Assembly (NCBI RefSeq): GCF_040225985.1
Contig: NZ_JBBPEU010000013.1
Location: 30,924 to 94,923 of the forward strand
Origin: Shimia sp040225985
Lineage (GTDB): Bacteria; Pseudomonadota; Alphaproteobacteria; Rhodobacterales; Rhodobacteraceae
Direction: 5' to 3'
Length of the DNA stretch: 64,000 nt
Shown here one piece after another: positions 60,738-64,000 of the stretch (positions are counted from its first letter, which is position 1; every line of letters begins with the position of its first letter). The position numbers were made by a program, and so were the translations under genes. Under the pieces are notes generated by a model. It worked only from the letters and a program-made list of their open reading frames with translations, searched no databases and was not told the DNA's origin.

Positions 60738-62450
60738 TTAGTCCCGCGTGCCCGCGAAACGGCTTTGCCAGTCCTCGCGCTCGTCGTCCGAAACCTTGCG
60801 GAAGGTCACGTCAGGCACGGTAAAGGCGTGGCCCTCTTTCAGGGTTTCCAGCGCGGCGGGCACGTCCTCGGGCCAGTTGTCATCTCCGGTTTGCATCGCA
60901 GCCAGAAGGGTGGCGCTGGCGTCTGGGATGAACGGGGCCGACAGCACCGCGTAAAGCCGGATCAGGTTCAGCGCCAGACGGATCTGGGCGGCGGCCTGCT
61001 CGGGGTCTTCTTTGAAGGTTGACCAGGGCGCGGCGCTTTGCAGATATTCATTGCCTGCCACCCAGATCGCGCGCAGCTCTTGCGCGGATTTACGGACCTC
61101 CATCGCCTCCATATGGCTTTCATAGGCGCGGATGCGCGTGGCCAGTTCCTCGACCAGGGCCTGTTCCTGTGCGCCAAATGCGCCGCCTGCTGGTACCTCT
61201 TCGCCGAATTTCGAACGGCAGAACTTGGTGACGCGGCTGACAAAATTGCCCAGCACGTCGGCCAGATCCTTGTTCACGGATTGCTGGAAGTTTTCCCAGG
61301 TGAATTCGGAATCGCTGCTTTCGGGGGCATGGCTCAGAAGCCACCAACGCCAGTAATCGGCGGGCAGGAGTTCCAGCGCCTGATCCATGAACACGCCACG
61401 TCCACGCGAGGTCGAGAACTGGCCGCCGTCATAGTTCAGGTAGTTGAAGGATTTCAGGTGATCGACCAGCTTCCACGGTTCGCCCGAGCCCAGGATCGTG
61501 GCCGGGAAAGACAGGGTGTGGAAGGGCACGTTGTCCTTGCCCATGAACTGGGTATAGCGCACATCATCGGCGCCCTTGTCGGTGCGCCACCAGCGTTCCC
61601 AGTCGTCGCCCTTGCCCGCATCGACCCATTCCTGCGCGCAGGCGATATATTCGATCGGGGCGTCGAACCAGACATAGAAGACCTTGCCTTCCATGCCGGG
61701 CCAGTCCTCGTCCCCCTTCTTGACCGGAATGCCCCAGTCCAGATCGCGGGTGATGCCGCGGTCCTGCAACCCGTCGCCGTCATGCAGCCATTTCTTGGCA
61801 ATCGAGGTGGTCAGGATCGGCCAGTCGGTCTTGGAGTCGATCCACGCATCCAATTGATCCTTCATCTGCGATTGGCACAGATAGAGGTGCTTGGTCTCGC
61901 GTTCCTCAAGATCGGTCGAGCCGGAAATGGTCGAATAGGGATTGATCAGGTCGGTCGGGTCCAACTGTTTGGTGCAGTTGTCACACTGGTCGCCACGCGC
62001 GCTTTCATAGCCACAATTGGGGCAGGTGCCTTCGATATAGCGATCGGGCAGAAACCGTCCATCCGCCTTGGAATACATCTGGGTTTCGCTGACTTCGCGG
62101 ATCAGCCCGGCCTCGGCCAGTTTGCCCGCGAAATGCTGGGTCAGCTTGTGGTTCTGCGGGCTGGACGACCGGCCGAAATGGTCAAAGGACAGGCGGAACC
62201 CTTCGGCAATGCGGGCCTGAACCTCGTGCATTTCGGCGCAATATTCGGCAACCGGCTGACCCGCCTTGGCCGCAGCCAGCTCGGCAGGTGTACCATGTTC
62301 ATCTGTGGAACACAGGAAAAGAACCTCGTTGCCGCGCCCCCGCTGATAGCGCGCGAACAGGTCGGCGGGCAATTGCGAGCCGACAAGATTGCCCAGGTGT
62401 TTGATGCCGTTGATATACGGAATGGCCGAAGTGATCAGGTGACGCGCCAT
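60738..62450 (-). CDS. metG: Methionyl-tRNA synthetase
   Basis: The 570-residue class I synthetase has the HIGH-type motif as YINGIKHLGNLVGS, the zinc knuckle CPNCGYESARGDQCDNC, and the KMSKS equivalent as FSTSRGRGVF. WLLSHAPESSDSEFTWENFQ marks the connection to the anticodon-binding domain. It charges tRNA-Met. There is no C-terminal tRNA-binding (EMAP-like) extension. The STSRG form of KMSKS is seen in one MetRS branch. Two ATGs in a row (62453, 62450) follow AGAGGA. Confidence 0.94.
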   Translation of the reverse strand: MARHLITSAIPYINGIKHLGNLVGSQLPADLFARYQRGRGNEVLFLCSTDEHGTPAELAAAKAGQPVAEYCAEMHEVQARIAEGFRLSFDHFGRSSSPQNHKLTQHFAGKLAEAGLIREVSETQMYSKADGRFLPDRYIEGTCPNCGYESARGDQCDNCTKQLDPTDLINPYSTISGSTDLEERETKHLYLCQSQMKDQLDAWIDSKTDWPILTTSIAKKWLHDGDGLQDRGITRDLDWGIPVKKGDEDWPGMEGKVFYVWFDAPIEYIACAQEWVDAGKGDDWERWWRTDKGADDVRYTQFMGKDNVPFHTLSFPATILGSGEPWKLVDHLKSFNYLNYDGGQFSTSRGRGVFMDQALELLPADYWRWWLLSHAPESSDSEFTWENFQQSVNKDLADVLGNFVSRVTKFCRSKFGEEVPAGGAFGAQEQALVEELATRIRAYESHMEAMEVRKSAQELRAIWVAGNEYLQSAAPWSTFKEDPEQAAAQIRLALNLIRLYAVLSAPFIPDASATLLAAMQTGDDNWPEDVPAALETLKEGHAFTVPDVTFRKVSDDEREDWQSRFAGTRD

Positions 62451-62621
62451 CATGTGTTCCTCTGGTCTGCTGTTGCGCCTCGTCTAGACCATCCGGCACC
62501 GCTGTTCCAGCAGAGTTTGCGAATCCTGATTTACGTAGGGTCAAAATCAAATTCCGTTGAGGAGATATCAAATTTTTGTTATATTTATTACATTGAATGT
62601 TTTGGATTTGAGGAGGATCCC

Positions 62622-64000
62622 ATGGCCCTGAATGTTGTCAATTCTGTTGTAGGCACCACGCGCACACTTGCGTCCGGTGATGAGCTGATCGTGACCCGGG
62701 ATGGTGTAATCGCCGTGGATATCGGTCACGGCATTTCGGTGCCTCATTCGGACCCTTTCGGTATCCATATCGAAGGATCTGTTTACGCAACTTGGGCGCC
62801 GCTTCTCATCAACGGCGATGATACGGCAAGCTACACCAGTAATATCATTGTCGCAGACACCGGGATTATTCGTTCGTTCTACAATTTCTACACTGTTGCC
62901 ATTCAACGGAATGGTGTCGACTTCGAAAACAACGGCGAGATCACCGCGGCAGAGGCCTCTGCGATATTGTTCTATTCTGGTGTGGATACCGGGTCTCTGG
63001 TCAATCGGGGCACCATCACGGCCTATGATGATGCGTTCTCGTTCCTCGGCGACGCACTGGACGCCACCATCGACACGTTCTTTGTCACGAACCACGGGCA
63101 CATGGAAGGTGGCAGCAACGTTGTGTCGGGCCGCTATGAAAACATGGACGTGGTCAATACAGGAACGATGGTGTCCGAGGATCGCGCCGTTGTGATGATC
63201 CGGGCGGCCGTACAAGGGGTGCAGCCTGCACTGTCCCTGAACAACCTTGGCCTGATCCAGACAACAGATGCGGTTGAGGTGGTCTATGGCGGGTTTGGCC
63301 ATGATGAAGTGATCAATCGCGGCATGATCGTCGGAGTGGTCGAACTGGACAGCGGCAACGACCGGGTTCTCAACCATGGCGACATCGTTGGCGATGTCCG
63401 TCTGGACAATGGCAGCGACTATGTTTTCAACGCGGGCACCATCCAGGGCGATATCTATATGGGGCCTGGCGGTGACCTCTTGATCAACTGGGGCGGTATC
63501 GACGGCAATGTCGATATGGGGTCGACGTCGATGTACACCGTCGTCGTGCGCAATACCGGTCACATCGAGGGATCGGTGACACTGGGCGGGGCATCAGACA
63601 AGTATTACGGCCTTGGCGGCACTGCGTCGGGCACCGTATATCTGGGTTCGGGATTTGATACGGCCTATGTCGATCAGCATGGTGTCGTGATCTCGGGCGG
63701 TGCGGATGACGATTATGTCTACGCTTATGACGATGTCTTTGTCGATGCTGTCGAGGTTGTCTATGCGCGCGGCGCTTTGGACGTTGGTGTATCCGTCCTG
63801 CAGGGGCCATCAACCGCCTATGGGAATATCGGCAACAACCATTTCGTAAACTCGGGTCAACACTCGGTGGCCTTCTATGGCCGCAGCGGGGATGACCGGC
63901 TCGAAGCCGGCACCTCTGGCGACACGCTGGATGGCGGGGCCGGGAATGATATGCTGATCGGCGGGACCGGCGTCGATACCATGACCGGTGCCGCGGGCGA
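62622..64000 (+). CDS. Large RTX/beta-repeat exoprotein (5' part, runs off window)
   Basis: ATG at 62622 follows a strong GAGGAGGA site, and the frame is open for 459 codons to the window edge. The N-terminus lacks a signal peptide, as in type I secreted proteins. Residues from about 60 onward contain many short beta-repeat units of the form N-x-G-x-I-x-G (NNGEITAA, NRGTITAY, NTGTMVSE, NHGDIVGD, NAGTIQGD, NTGHIEGS), typical of beta-helix passengers. The last part begins RTX repeats (LDGGAGNDMLIGGTGVDT), which bind calcium. It is a likely secreted adhesin or surface protein; the rest is outside the window. Confidence 0.85.
   Translation, partial: MALNVVNSVVGTTRTLASGDELIVTRDGVIAVDIGHGISVPHSDPFGIHIEGSVYATWAPLLINGDDTASYTSNIIVADTGIIRSFYNFYTVAIQRNGVDFENNGEITAAEASAILFYSGVDTGSLVNRGTITAYDDAFSFLGDALDATIDTFFVTNHGHMEGGSNVVSGRYENMDVVNTGTMVSEDRAVVMIRAAVQGVQPALSLNNLGLIQTTDAVEVVYGGFGHDEVINRGMIVGVVELDSGNDRVLNHGDIVGDVRLDNGSDYVFNAGTIQGDIYMGPGGDLLINWGGIDGNVDMGSTSMYTVVVRNTGHIEGSVTLGGASDKYYGLGGTASGTVYLGSGFDTAYVDQHGVVISGGADDDYVYAYDDVFVDAVEVVYARGALDVGVSVLQGPSTAYGNIGNNHFVNSGQHSVAFYGRSGDDRLEAGTSGDTLDGGAGNDMLIGGTGVDTMTGAAG

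Noticed and set aside
1..64000. CRISPR array
   Set aside because: No set of short direct repeats with regular unique spacers was seen; the only regular repeats are the coding 504-bp modules of the RTX gene.

Overview
The window looks like a chromosomal segment of a marine alphaproteobacterium of the Rhodobacteraceae (Roseobacter group). This rests on the high GC content, the tRNA-Gly/tRNA-Leu sequences, the gene families present (DUF983, DUF3572, MttB-like methyltransferase, Lrp/PutA pair, MetR/MetF pair, RTX proteins) and a double-hairpin intergenic repeat. I placed the organism by gene content only, not by a search.

Layout. 1-2.6 kb: a DUF983 fragment, then an EF-hand protein, an ECF sigma factor, a small membrane protein and a heavy-metal-sensor-like protein in one direction. 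2.65-3.4 kb: a decayed IS5-type transposase. 3.4-15.4 kb: housekeeping and signalling genes. These are a PleD-like diguanylate cyclase with non-phosphorylatable receivers, DUF3572, a HAD phosphatase, an MttB-family methyltransferase, a DUF4153 membrane protein, an H-NOX-like protein paired with an HNOBA-GGDEF cyclase, a lytic transglycosylase and a large AsmA protein. 15.5-20.5 kb: a LysR regulator divergent from dabB-dabA, the inorganic-carbon uptake pair. 20.5-23.3 kb: a glutathione transferase and MdaB-type quinone reductase divergent from an HxlR regulator and a DehI-type dehalogenase. 23.3-28.5 kb: an island-like stretch with a glucosylglycerate synthesis pair (phosphatase plus GT81 synthase) facing a GH13_18 phosphorylase. 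It is bordered by non-coding, less GC-rich DNA and ends at a tRNA-Gly whose 3' half is duplicated 142 bp downstream.

29-50 kb: an ABC exporter, an acyl-CoA synthetase, glpD-glpK, glycerate 2-kinase, a PhnA-like protein, an aldehyde dehydrogenase, dtd plus a PfkB kinase, a thioesterase, metF with divergent metR, an MDR reductase, an inositol-phosphatase-family gene, GFA plus rhomboid, and putA with divergent Lrp-type putR. 50.5-60 kb: a TPR protein, tRNA-Leu, and a stretch with many broken genes. The broken genes are an RTX gene built on exact 504-bp repeats with two in-frame TAA codons and one frameshift, two unrecognised genes, and two short-chain dehydrogenases; one intact CoA-transferase lies among them. 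59.9-64 kb: a BUD32/Kdo-kinase-like protein, metG, and the start of a large RTX protein that runs off the right edge.

How parts fit together. The glucosylglycerate genes would make and break down a compatible solute, releasing glucose-1-phosphate and glycerate; a glycerate 2-kinase sits 8 kb away. Two c-di-GMP cyclases have intact GGDEF and inhibitory sites but altered sensor domains. The strongest leads are the H-NOX-like protein that lacks the usual haem-binding residues, the glucosylglycerate island with its duplicated tRNA end, the repeated and interrupted RTX gene, and the double-hairpin element found directly after two stop codons.
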